Assembly (NCBI GenBank): GCA_966249405.1
Contig: CBINDO010000007.1
Location: 1-64,000 of the forward strand
Source of the DNA: SZUA-265 sp966249405
Lineage (GTDB): Bacteria > Myxococcota_A > Polyangia > Polyangiales > Polyangiaceae
Direction of reading: 5' to 3'
Length of the DNA: 64,000 nt
Part shown: positions 7,623 to 15,420 of the stretch, piece after piece
Layout: each line of letters begins with the position of its first letter
Numbering within the stretch: position 1 is the stretch's first letter
Position numbers and translations under genes: made by a program
The notes under the pieces: generated by a model
What the model was told of the DNA's origin: nothing
The model's database searches: none
The model's input: the letters and a program-made list of their open reading frames with translations, nothing else

Positions 7623-8948
7623 ATGATTTTCCGTCGTGCGTCGTCTGTGGTTGTCGATGGGGCCGCGTTTGCGTCGCTGGCGTTGGCCACCGTGAGTTGT
7701 AACACCTTCGATGATCCGCCGAGTCGCGAGACGCCGACGGCGCCGAGCCCGGCGTTTCCAACCGTGCCGGTGCCGTTTCCGACGGTCACGGCGCCAACCC
7801 TGGGGCCCCGAGCGCCGTGTGGCACGATCTCGGATCAGGACGGCGATGGGGTCAACGGCGTCGATCGAGCCGGCTGCGATGCCGACTCCCCGTGGCCCAT
7901 CGACGTCAGCGTCGCCGACTGCGACGACTTCGATGCTACCCAACACCAAGCCGTTCGCTACGGATTGGACGCAGACGGCGACGGCTACGGGGGCCCCATC
8001 GTTCAATGGTTGTGCGAAGGGACGGAATCTCCAGGGCTGAGCCCGAACACCACCGATTGTGACGATACCAACCCGTACGCCCAGGCCTATCTGTACGTGG
8101 ACGCGGACGGCGATGGCCGTGGCGCCGCGACGGACCTGCCCGCGTGTGAGGCCGCCGACTTGGCTGGCTTCGCGCCCAATTCGGCCGACTGTGACGACGC
8201 CGATCCCGCCGTCTACGAAGGCGCTACCGGAGAGTCCGCGTACGACGGCGTGGACACCGATTGCGACGGTTACGATGTGCCTTGGGTTCACGTCGAGAGC
8301 GTGAGTGAGCTCGAGCCGTTCTCCGAGTCGCCTTGGTGCGAAGGACCCGTGCTGGCGATCACCGCGCTCGTGAGTTCGGGTGACTTGTCCGACTTGGTAG
8401 TGCTCCAAGTGACCAACGTGGGCACCTCGGCCGTCTCGGGCGCGAGCGTGGTGATCGAGCAACTCGGCTCGGACAAGACGGTGACTTCGACCGCTCGTTC
8501 CGGCATTCCCGAACTCGCCGCAGGCGGCGTGTTCCTCTATCACCTTCACGCCGCCGGAACGTATCAAGCGGCTATCGTCTACGACTTGGATGGCGAGGCC
8601 TCGGGTGACGTCGACGTGTGGACCAGCAATCCCGCCGCGAGCAGCGGAGTGAACTCGCAGGTGCCCGACTCGGACGGCGAGGTTTCAGCAGTGGGGGCGG
8701 ACGCCGCCGCGTCGATCTTGGTCGACGCGGCAGTGGACGGTGGGACAGCCGACGAAGCCCCGGACGCGGCTGCCGTCGATATCGGTGATGGCAACGGCGA
8801 TGCGGGTGCGCCGGACGCGAGTGTTCCGACTTCGAGCCCGGAAGCTGGCGCGGGCCTGCATCCGGTCGAGGGAGGCCCACGTTGCGAGTTACTGCAGGCG
8901 CCGCTCCTGATCACGCTCGAGCTCGACTCGGACCCGGTGACGCCCTGA
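7623..8948 (+). CDS. Lipoprotein with MopE-like Ca/metal-binding Asp repeats
   Basis: A 441-residue product. The hydrophobic segment ending ALATVSC is a lipobox, followed by a Thr/Pro linker. Residues ~70-220 hold Asp-rich repeats: DQDGDGVNGVDRAGCD, DADGDGYGG, VDADGDGRG, each paired with a D-C-D-D unit (ADCDDFD, TDCDDTN, ADCDDAD). This matches the putative metal-binding motif of the MopE type and thrombospondin type-3-like calcium loops. A ~100-residue beta-rich domain with LLQVTNVG-like segments follows, then an Asp/Ala-rich tail. Calcium binding at the surface is inferred. The start lies just after the 45-bp element. Confidence 0.7.
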   Translation: MIFRRASSVVVDGAAFASLALATVSCNTFDDPPSRETPTAPSPAFPTVPVPFPTVTAPTLGPRAPCGTISDQDGDGVNGVDRAGCDADSPWPIDVSVADCDDFDATQHQAVRYGLDADGDGYGGPIVQWLCEGTESPGLSPNTTDCDDTNPYAQAYLYVDADGDGRGAATDLPACEAADLAGFAPNSADCDDADPAVYEGATGESAYDGVDTDCDGYDVPWVHVESVSELEPFSESPWCEGPVLAITALVSSGDLSDLVVLQVTNVGTSAVSGASVVIEQLGSDKTVTSTARSGIPELAAGGVFLYHLHAAGTYQAAIVYDLDGEASGDVDVWTSNPAASSGVNSQVPDSDGEVSAVGADAAASILVDAAVDGGTADEAPDAAAVDIGDGNGDAGAPDASVPTSSPEAGAGLHPVEGGPRCELLQAPLLITLELDSDPVTP

Positions 8949-8953
8949 CCACG

Positions 8954-8975
8954 GCTGCACGTTTACGCGTGCAGC
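8954..8975. terminator. Hairpin between convergent genes
   Basis: GCTGCACG (8954-8961) and CGTGCAGC (8968-8975) form a perfect 8-bp stem with a 6-nt loop. It sits exactly between the ends of the rightward lipoprotein (8948) and the leftward SDR gene (8981). It lacks a T-run but is well placed as a bidirectional terminator. Confidence 0.5.
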
Positions 8976-8980
8976 TCGCC

Positions 8981-9736
8981 TCAGAGGTGAATACCACCGG
9001 CGACCTCGACGCGCTGTCCATTGATCCACCGGGACTCCGCAGACAGCAGTGCCGCGACGGCGTCACCGATATCATCGGGCAACCCCACTCGACCGAGCGC
9101 CGTTTGATTGGCGATCATGGCGTTGAGTTGCGGGTTGTCGCGCACCGCGCCGCCGCCGAAGTCGGTTTCGATTGCTCCGGGCGCCAACGTGTTGACCCTA
9201 ATCTTGCGCGGTCCGAGCTCGAGCGCTTGATATCGCGTGAGCACTTCCACGGCGCCCTTCATGCTCGCGTAGGCGGCGTATCCCGGTAACGAGAAACGCG
9301 CCAGGCCGGACGACACATTGAGGATGCTGCCCCCGTCGGCGATCAGCGGGAGCAACTTTTGGGTGAGGAAAAACGGGCCCTTGAGGTGCACGGCCACGAG
9401 TGAGTCGAAGTCCGCTTCCGTCGTTTCGGCGAACGTCGCGTACACGCCGTGACCGGCGTTGTTCACCAGGTGATCGAATTGGCTGCGACCGAACTGAGAT
9501 AGCGCGCCTCCAAGCTCCGATGCAAACCCACCGAACGTCTCGGGCTTGCCGGTATCGAGCGGAAGGGCGAGAGCTTTGCGTCCGAGCCCACGCAGCTCTT
9601 GGACGACGGTCTCCGCTTCGGCGCGTTGACTGCGGTAGGTGATGATCACGTCCAAACCGCGTTTGGCCAGGCTGACTGCCGATGCGCGACCTAGACCGCG
9701 GCTGCCTCCGGTGACGAGTGCGAGTTGCGTATTCAT
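8981..9736 (-). CDS. Short-chain dehydrogenase/reductase (SDR)
   Basis: A classical SDR of 251 residues. The ATG at 9736 starts MNTQLALVTGGSRGLG, the Rossmann TGxxxGxG cofactor motif, with GGAG upstream. Further motifs are NNAG (residues ~91-94), the catalytic Ser in ILNVSSG, YAAYASMKGA with the Tyr-xxx-Lys pair, and NTLAPGAIETDF. TYRSQ after strand 2 suggests NADP(H), as in 3-oxoacyl-ACP-reductase-like enzymes. The substrate is unknown. It is divergent from a LysR regulator across 162 bp carrying two palindromes, the usual layout of a LysR-controlled gene. Confidence 0.85.
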   Translation of the reverse strand: MNTQLALVTGGSRGLGRASAVSLAKRGLDVIITYRSQRAEAETVVQELRGLGRKALALPLDTGKPETFGGFASELGGALSQFGRSQFDHLVNNAGHGVYATFAETTEADFDSLVAVHLKGPFFLTQKLLPLIADGGSILNVSSGLARFSLPGYAAYASMKGAVEVLTRYQALELGPRKIRVNTLAPGAIETDFGGGAVRDNPQLNAMIANQTALGRVGLPDDIGDAVAALLSAESRWINGQRVEVAGGIHL

Positions 9737-9838
9737 GATATGTTTGCTCCGTTGTAGAATGGGTGCTGGCGCGCGAGCGGCGAGCGCCGTTGGTGGTGGG
9801 GAGTCTGCGGTTCGAGGGCGTCGGAGACAACCGCCCAA

Positions 9839-9870
9839 AGACTGACCAGTCTGTTCAAGAATGTTGAACA
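9839..9870. promoter_or_regulatory. Tandem palindromes in the SDR/LysR spacer
   Basis: AGACT-GACC-AGTCT (9839-9852) abuts TGTTCAA-GAATG-TTGAACA (9852-9870). The second has perfect 7-bp arms and contains the T-N11-A spacing of LysR operators. The site ends 28 bp before the LysR start, so autoregulation plus control of the SDR gene is likely. Confidence 0.5.
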
Positions 9871-9898
9871 ATGGTCGCGATTCGCCGATCATGCCTTC

Positions 9899-10813
9899 AT
9901 GAACCAAGCCGAGAAGCTGCGCGTCTTCATCCGGGTCGCTGAACTCGGAAGTTTCACGGCCGCAGCGGTTAGTTTGGGCTTGCCGAAGGCCAACGTCTCG
10001 GTGGCGATCTCCGCGTTGGAGTCCGAACTCGGAGCGCAGTTGTTTCACCGTACGACGCGGCGAGTGCGTCTCACGGCAGATGGCGCCCTCGCTTTGGAGA
10101 GAGCACACGAACTCTTGAACGGGCTCGACGCGTGGGCGCAGATGTTCCACAAGGACGTGAACCTACGCGGACGATTGCGCGTCGACATGCCGGTGACGAT
10201 CGCCAGAGACGTCGTCATCCCCAACCTGCCGACGTTCCTGCAACGTCACCCGCAACTCAGCGTCGAGCTGAGCAGCACCGACCGTTTCGTCGACCTCGTG
10301 GCAGAAGGCTTCGACTGCGTGTTGCGAGTCGGAGCGCGCACGGACTCGAGCTTGATTGCGCGCCCAGTGGGACATTACCGGATCGTCAACTGTGTCAGTC
10401 AGCGTTACGTCGCCGCTTACGGCAAACCGAAGACCTTGGCGGACTTGTCCCGCCATCGGCTCGTCCACTACACCACGAGCTTCGGTCAACCACCGGGAGG
10501 CTTCGAATACGTCGACCCGAAGACTGGCGAAGAACACCAAGTTCCCATGAGTGGCGTGCTTACGGTAAACGCTGTCGCGGCGTACATGGCTGCGGCCATG
10601 GCCGGCTTCGGTATCGTGCAAGTGCCGGAGGTCGGGGTCAGGGACAGGCTGCGTTCGGGCGAGCTGATTGAGGTCCTGAGTGAATGGCGCCCTGCGCCGT
10701 TGCCCGTCACCTTGCTCTACCCGCATCGTCGGAACTTGCCGTCGAGAGTGCGCGCCTTCTTGGATTGGATGGTGAGTTTATTGGCGCCTAGAATGAGCTC
10801 CCAACCGAGTTGA
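9899..10813 (+). CDS. LysR-family transcriptional regulator
   Basis: A 304-residue protein. The N-terminal winged helix (residues 1-60) reads MNQAEKLRVFIRVAELGSF, then SLGLPKANVSVAISALE and GAQLFHRTTRRVRLTADG, typical of the family. Residues ~90-300 are the periplasmic-binding-protein-like effector domain, with RVGARTDSSLIARPVG and AVAAYMAAAMAGFGIVQVPE, close to the AaeR/PtrR-like group. It likely controls the divergent SDR gene. The effector is unknown. The next gene follows within 45 bp but has its own start region and looks unrelated. Confidence 0.88.
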   Translation: MNQAEKLRVFIRVAELGSFTAAAVSLGLPKANVSVAISALESELGAQLFHRTTRRVRLTADGALALERAHELLNGLDAWAQMFHKDVNLRGRLRVDMPVTIARDVVIPNLPTFLQRHPQLSVELSSTDRFVDLVAEGFDCVLRVGARTDSSLIARPVGHYRIVNCVSQRYVAAYGKPKTLADLSRHRLVHYTTSFGQPPGGFEYVDPKTGEEHQVPMSGVLTVNAVAAYMAAAMAGFGIVQVPEVGVRDRLRSGELIEVLSEWRPAPLPVTLLYPHRRNLPSRVRAFLDWMVSLLAPRMSSQPS

Positions 10814-10854
10814 CTCCCCACGGTTGCCCACTAGAGTCAGGGGCGGCGGACCTC

Positions 10855-11718
10855 ATGGCCAGCACCAACGTCTCTCGAGCGTCCCATTCCCGCGTCAAGC
10901 GAGCTACGGACGCGCTCGCCTCTCCCATTTGGGTCGGGGTGGTACTCAGCTTACTGGGCTGTGAGCCCTCCGTGGACGTGGGCAACTGGCGGTGTAGTTC
11001 CGCGCCGTTGTTCATCCCGCCCGACGGTAGCCCGATCGTTGCTGGCAAAGATCTCCCGGTCGAGCTCGATTGGTCCACCTCCTTCGAGGATGGCTTCTGC
11101 GGCTACTCGAACGCCACGGGCTTCTGTTATTCGGACCCCGGCGCGACGCACCGCGTCGTGGAGTCGCCAACACACTCGGGCAATCGAGCGGCTGCGTTCG
11201 ACATCACGACCGACCCCTCCAAGGATGGCCGGCAGACCCGCTGTGTGCGCGAAGGGTTGCTGCCGGATGACGCCGTCTACGGTGCATGGTTCTACATTCC
11301 TTCGGGAACCACTTCGCGCGGCAACTGGAACTTGATGCACTTTCAGGGCAGCGACGGAAACGATTTGCGTGGGCTTTGGGACGTGTCGGTAGCGGTCACG
11401 GATTCAGGAAAACTTCAGCCTTTCGTGCGTGGCTTTCGAGGCATTGGCATGCTCAATCCCGCGCCGGAGGTGGAGTTGCCGACGGAGCGTTGGTTCGCGC
11501 TCGACTTCAGGTTGCGTCGCGCTTCCACACCGGTCGGCAGCGTCGCGCTCTATCTCGACCGCAAGTTGATCATCGAGCAGTCGGACATCATCACCGATGA
11601 CTCGGCGTGGGGTCAGTGGTACGTGGGCAACCTGGCTACCGACCTGGAACCGCAGCAGTCGACCATCTACGTCGATGACGTCACCATCCGGAAGGAATTG
11701 GATGGCGCGAGCCTCTAA
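10855..11718 (+). CDS. Lipoprotein with polysaccharide-lyase-like (ConA-like) fold
   Basis: A 287-residue product starting at the ATG at 10855. The signal segment ends VVLSLLGC. The mature part matches the heparin-lyase-I-like jelly-roll pattern: WSTSFEDGFCGY at the start, RCVREGLLPDDAVYGAWFYIP, NWNLMHFQGSDG, LPTERWFALDFRLR, and a terminal STIYVDDVTIRKE strand. This fold occurs in polysaccharide lyases and in binding modules; catalytic residues cannot be assigned, so binding or degradation of an extracellular glycan is inferred. A TTG at 10810 would give a longer form. Its end overlaps the next gene's start (11702), so the two are probably cotranscribed. Confidence 0.65.
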   Translation: MASTNVSRASHSRVKRATDALASPIWVGVVLSLLGCEPSVDVGNWRCSSAPLFIPPDGSPIVAGKDLPVELDWSTSFEDGFCGYSNATGFCYSDPGATHRVVESPTHSGNRAAAFDITTDPSKDGRQTRCVREGLLPDDAVYGAWFYIPSGTTSRGNWNLMHFQGSDGNDLRGLWDVSVAVTDSGKLQPFVRGFRGIGMLNPAPEVELPTERWFALDFRLRRASTPVGSVALYLDRKLIIEQSDIITDDSAWGQWYVGNLATDLEPQQSTIYVDDVTIRKELDGASL

Positions 11719-12835
11719 CAACGACGAGGCCGAACGGCGTGCGCTTGGTTACGGCCATCGACGCGTCACGCGCCGGTTGCTGCCCTTTGGCCTGGGCTTG
11801 ATTGCGTGGCTGCCCGGCAATCCCGCGGCAGCTGCCCCACAACTCACGTGGCAGGCACCCAGTGATTGCCCTCAGGGGCCAGCGGTGTTGGCGTTGGTGC
11901 GGGACATCGTCGGTGAAGAAGTGTGGGGCACCACGACCTTGCGTGCCTGGGGTACGATCACCGAAACTCCGACTGGTTATCGGCTCGAGCTGCGCACCGA
12001 GTCCGGGGACGAAAGCCACGTGCGAACCCTCGACGCGAGAGCTTGCGGAGATTTGCTCGGCGCATCGGCGGTGGTGCTGGGCCTCAACTTGAAGGGCGAA
12101 GCGGCAGCGGGCGGCGTCGATGGCGCGTCAGACTCGGGGTCGAACACGCAAGGCGATTCCGGGGGCCGAGGTGCAGCGGCTGCGAGCGGCGACTCGACCA
12201 CCGGAGCCGACTCGAACAACGACCGTTCAGGGCAAGGAGAGACACCGAAAAATGCGGACGCGGCCAACGGCCGAGAGTCAGCCGCGGACGACTCCGACGA
12301 CGAGAGCCCAGCGGCCGTGCGCGACAGTTTTTGGATCGGGTTGCCGCTCGTGGCGGTAGGGGTCGGTTCTTTGCCCGAGCCCACGTGGAGCGGCGGACTG
12401 TCGGTTGGGTCGTGGTTCTCCGATTGGTCGGCGTGGTTGGCCGCGCGTTACCAACTGCCGCAGACTGTGCAGTCGACTTCTTCGGACCAAGTCGGCGCGC
12501 AGGTGAACCGCTACGGGGGAGAACTCGCGTTGTCGCGCCATTTCCGCGCCGGACCGATGGAGTTCGGGCCTTTCGTGGGTTTCGGCGTGGACTACCTCAC
12601 GGCGCGGGGAACTGGGGTAGACGTGGTCAGTGCGCGGAGCGGCTCGTTCGTGAGCTCGGCGGCGGTTGGGTTCGTCGCCCGGTTGTCGGTCGCAAACTGG
12701 GTGTCCCTGTCTGGGACGCTGTGTGGGGAGGTAGCCCTCGCGCGGCCGCGGTTCGTGGTCGACGCGCTGGGTGAAGTTGGTCAACTTGGCCCGTTTCAGG
12801 GCCGCTTTGCCCTCGCCACGGAGTGGAAGTTTTGA
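11702..12835 (+). CDS. Exported protein with barrel-like C-terminus, sigma-factor neighbour
   Basis: The ATG at 11702 overlaps the previous gene by 17 bp and has GAAGGAA just upstream. A signal peptide (LLPFGLGLIAWL, cleavage near PAAAAP) precedes a ~90-residue domain with two Cys (APSDCPQG and ARACGDL). An acidic Ser/Gly linker and a ~170-residue region of alternating hydrophobic strands follow, ending RFALATEWKF. The C-terminal Phe and strand pattern suggest an outer-membrane barrel or barrel-like protein. In myxobacteria, proteins with this N-terminal Cys domain are often found beside ECF sigma factors (recalled, not checked). Here the ECF gene starts 54 bp downstream. It may be the envelope end of that pathway. 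Confidence 0.6.
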   Translation: MARASNNDEAERRALGYGHRRVTRRLLPFGLGLIAWLPGNPAAAAPQLTWQAPSDCPQGPAVLALVRDIVGEEVWGTTTLRAWGTITETPTGYRLELRTESGDESHVRTLDARACGDLLGASAVVLGLNLKGEAAAGGVDGASDSGSNTQGDSGGRGAAAASGDSTTGADSNNDRSGQGETPKNADAANGRESAADDSDDESPAAVRDSFWIGLPLVAVGVGSLPEPTWSGGLSVGSWFSDWSAWLAARYQLPQTVQSTSSDQVGAQVNRYGGELALSRHFRAGPMEFGPFVGFGVDYLTARGTGVDVVSARSGSFVSSAAVGFVARLSVANWVSLSGTLCGEVALARPRFVVDALGEVGQLGPFQGRFALATEWKF

Positions 12836-12889
12836 CGGATCTCAGAGGGCTAGGGCACTGCCGTCTTGTGCCGTTACCAGGGTGGCGTC

Positions 12890-13498
12890 GTGCCTTCCCT
12901 TAGACCCCAAACCCTCTCGCCGCCTCCGCCCCCCGATGGAGGTCCTCGCCCGTTGGACGCTTCACCGCCACAACCCCTCCCCACGTTCGAAGCCGTCTAC
13001 GAGCAGCACTTCGAGTTCGTCTGGGCGATGGCGCGTCGTTTTGGCGTGGCCCCCGAGTCGATGGACGACGTCGTGCAAGAGGTCTTTCTGGTCGTAAACG
13101 CCAAACTATCGACCTTGATCAGACCCGAATCGCTGCGGAGTTGGCTCTACGGCATCGTACGCCGCACCGCGAGCGGCCACCGTCGCAAGGTGGCGCAGCA
13201 GCGGAGCTCGGGACCAGTGGCCGTGGAAGACCTCCCCGATGAAGACGGGTTGCGCTCTCCCGCTGATCTCGCGGAACAAAACGAGCAAGTCCGAAGGTTG
13301 TGGACTTTGCTCCAGGAGCTCGATCCACCGAAACGAGAGCTCTTCATCATGGCGGAACTGGAAGAGTTTACCTGCCCCGAGATCGCCGAAGCCCTCAACA
13401 TCCCCCTCAACACTGCCTATTCACGCTTGCGACACGCGCGCGAAGCGTTCGAGGCTGCATTGGCTCGCCACAAGGCGCGGAAGGCTGTTCAATCATGA
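12890..13498 (+). CDS. ECF-type RNA polymerase sigma factor
   Basis: The GTG at 12890 was chosen for the AGGGTGG upstream; a TTG at 12866 is possible. The product has ~202 residues. After a Pro-rich head come region 2 (YEQHFEFVWAMARRFGV, DDVVQEVFLVV, LRSWLYGIVRRTA) and region 4 (FTCPEIAEALNIPLNTAYSR, then LRHAREAFEAAL). It directs RNA polymerase to an envelope- or signal-responsive regulon. Its stop overlaps the start of the next gene (ATGA at 13495-13498), which encodes a single-pass membrane protein, the usual place for an anti-sigma partner. Confidence 0.88.
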   Translation: MPSLRPQTLSPPPPPDGGPRPLDASPPQPLPTFEAVYEQHFEFVWAMARRFGVAPESMDDVVQEVFLVVNAKLSTLIRPESLRSWLYGIVRRTASGHRRKVAQQRSSGPVAVEDLPDEDGLRSPADLAEQNEQVRRLWTLLQELDPPKRELFIMAELEEFTCPEIAEALNIPLNTAYSRLRHAREAFEAALARHKARKAVQS

Positions 13499-14166
13499 AC
13501 TCCGAATTGAGCAAAGAAGCCGCGGACCTCGTCAAGGTCGGGCGTGACGCATTGCGTCCAACCGTAGACGACAGGGCGCGCGTGCTCGCCGCCCTGAAGG
13601 CTCAATTGCCGGTGGCGCTCGAACCGACGGCGACTGGCGTCAGCGCGGCGAGCGGTGTGGGGGTGGGCACCAAGGCGCTGGTGCTCGCGGCGGGCGTGGC
13701 TGCCACGATCGCGGCGGTCGCCGTGTTTTCGGCGAGAAGGCCCGAGCAAGCGCCGCCGTCGGTCCCGAGTTCTGACGTACCTGGCGCGGTCTTCGCCCCA
13801 ACGGTTCCGGAACCTCCCGCGGGCTTCGGCTTGCCCGCGCCGATGGTCACGGCAGCGCCTGCGCCGGCCCCCGTTGGCAGTTCTGGCGTCGGCAACCGCG
13901 CGACGCCTGCCGATCGTCTGGGCGAAGAGGTAGCGCTCTTGACCCGAGCTCAGCGCGAGTTTCACGCCGGTAATTTGAAGGCAGCCCTCGCCTCCGTGGA
14001 CGAACATCGCCGCAAGTTTGCACGTGGCCGACTCGGGCAAGAGCGCGTCAAGTTGCGAGTGAAGATCTTGTGTGGCCTCGGGCGCGTTGCAGAGGCGATG
14101 TCGGAGCAGCGCAAGCTCGGGTCCTCGAAGTCGGGCCCCGAAGATGTTTGCGGCCAGTCGCAGTGA
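13495..14166 (+). CDS. Single-pass membrane protein with TPR-like tail, possible anti-sigma factor
   Basis: The start overlaps the sigma-factor stop (ATGA), implying translational coupling. The 223-residue product has a ~58-residue cytoplasmic head, one transmembrane helix (ALVLAAGVAATIAAVAVF), a Pro/Ala linker and a C-terminal helical pair with TPR-like spacing (LTRAQREFHAGNLKAALASV, then LGQERVKLRVKILCGLGR). No zinc-binding HxxxCxxC anti-sigma motif is present. Coupling and topology suggest it holds or signals to the ECF factor. The TPR-like part would lie on the periplasmic side. Function is inferred from context. Confidence 0.6.
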   Translation: MNSELSKEAADLVKVGRDALRPTVDDRARVLAALKAQLPVALEPTATGVSAASGVGVGTKALVLAAGVAATIAAVAVFSARRPEQAPPSVPSSDVPGAVFAPTVPEPPAGFGLPAPMVTAAPAPAPVGSSGVGNRATPADRLGEEVALLTRAQREFHAGNLKAALASVDEHRRKFARGRLGQERVKLRVKILCGLGRVAEAMSEQRKLGSSKSGPEDVCGQSQ

Positions 14167-14173
14167 CTGACCC

Positions 14174-14204
14174 GCCGTCGGCCTAGTCGAGCGAGCACGA
14201 CGGC
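14174..14204. terminator. Hairpin at convergent junction
   Basis: GCCGTCG (14174-14180) and CGACGGC (14198-14204) are perfect 7-bp arms with a 17-nt loop, between the converging ends at 14166 and 14239. There is no T-run. It is a candidate bidirectional terminator. Confidence 0.35.
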
Positions 14205-14238
14205 CGGGTTCGAACCGCTGAAATCGCGAGCGTACCGG

Positions 14239-15420
14239 TTACTGAGCGATGCAGTTGTCTTGCATCACTTGCCAGATCGCCGTCGCACTCGCTTCGGAGC
14301 CGGCTGCGGTTGGGAATAGCCCGTCCGGCCCAATGTATTCGTCCATGAAATTGTCGAAGGTGAGACGCAGGTCGAGCCAGTGGCAATCGAGCGGCGCGTT
14401 CTGGCAGACCGATTCGAGCCGCGGGCGCAGGAAGTCGACCCGTTCCGTCGCAACCGGATCGCGGCTCTCGGGGTAAAACGCGTATACGACGTCTTCGACG
14501 CCGTTGGCCGCCATCTCGGCGAGCAGACTCTCTGCAGCAGGAGCCACGTCGGTCAAGCTCGTGCAATCTTCGTACGGTGCCTCGCACATCGTCAACAGCG
14601 CGTCTGCGCCACCGCCGTTCATGATCACCACTCGCACCGGGCCGTCATCGAGCGCGGTGAGATACTGCTGTCCGATGCCGCCGCCGAGCAACGCGTTGGC
14701 CACCGTGCGGGAGCCATCGCGGTAGCGTTCACCCTCTTCGAGCACACCCGCCGATCGAGCCAGCGCTTCGAGGTAAGCCGTGATTTGATGGCTCTGAGCG
14801 AAGAAACTGTCGCCGATGAGCAGCACGTCGTTGGGGCTCATCTCACTGTGTTCACATCCCGAAGGTTGCGTGACCGCGCCTTGGGTGGTTTCCTGCGCGG
14901 TCGTTGGGTCGCTCATCGAGCCCGCATCGCCGCCGGTATTGGGCTCCGTGGCGGCGTCGCCGGTCGCGCCGCTGCTCGACGCACTGGGCGTCGGGATCGG
15001 CGCGGGGCCCTCGGTGCGGCAGGCGCCGTCGGAGCAAACGTGAAACGGAGAAACGGCGGCACAATCGTCGTCGTCTCGACACACCGCGTCGCAGTGTGCG
15101 ACGCTCTCCGAGCGGCCGCATTGGTTGGCGCCCTCGGACGAGATACACGTGGCGTTGGGGAAGGACGCGCACGCCTGGTCGTCTTCGCAGCTCACCGTGC
15201 ACACGCCGCACACACAGCTGAGCCCGTCGCCGCAGTCGCTCTCGCTCGACGAGCACGACTTCAGGAAGTGGGTTTCGCCACCCGTCTCGATTTGGTTGCG
15301 GGCTTGGCAACCGAGGGTCATGGCGCCGAGACCCAGCATCGCGACGAGCGTGGACAGGTGGAGGCGGCTCACCGCCGTTTTGAACTTAGCTTTCACGGTC
15401 GCTGTTTTCGTTGACCACAT
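14239..15420 (-). CDS. Cys-rich lipoprotein with SGNH-hydrolase-like domain (module 1)
   Basis: A 393-residue product. A signal peptide ends LGAMTLGC. Residues ~50-140 form a Cys-rich domain with CGDGLSCVCGVCTVSC, CDAVCRDDDDC and CSDGACR. A Ser/Thr/Gly linker follows. Residues ~190-390 resemble an SGNH/GDSL hydrolase: DVLLIGDSFFAQSHQ at the nucleophile, a glycine-rich block VRVVIMNGGGAD and YIGPDGLFPTAAG near the end. The usual Asp-x-x-His of the last block is not evident, so activity is uncertain. The start overlaps the upstream wHTH gene by 35 bp; a GTG at 15396 is an alternative. The N-terminal Cys domain is shared with the gene at 17521-18891. Confidence 0.68.
   Translation of the reverse strand: MWSTKTATVKAKFKTAVSRLHLSTLVAMLGLGAMTLGCQARNQIETGGETHFLKSCSSSESDCGDGLSCVCGVCTVSCEDDQACASFPNATCISSEGANQCGRSESVAHCDAVCRDDDDCAAVSPFHVCSDGACRTEGPAPIPTPSASSSGATGDAATEPNTGGDAGSMSDPTTAQETTQGAVTQPSGCEHSEMSPNDVLLIGDSFFAQSHQITAYLEALARSAGVLEEGERYRDGSRTVANALLGGGIGQQYLTALDDGPVRVVIMNGGGADALLTMCEAPYEDCTSLTDVAPAAESLLAEMAANGVEDVVYAFYPESRDPVATERVDFLRPRLESVCQNAPLDCHWLDLRLTFDNFMDEYIGPDGLFPTAAGSEASATAIWQVMQDNCIAQ

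Noticed and set aside
7098..8567. Long minus-strand reading frame opposite the metal-binding-repeat lipoprotein
   Set aside because: Low-complexity Arg/Val-rich product without motifs; the plus strand has a lipobox and regular Asp repeats. Same reasoning for long frames opposite 14239-15420, 17521-18891 and 29167-31401.
14207..14216. tRNA-like T-loop GGTTCGAACC
   Set aside because: It is a simple palindrome; no matching acceptor, D or anticodon arms are found around it.
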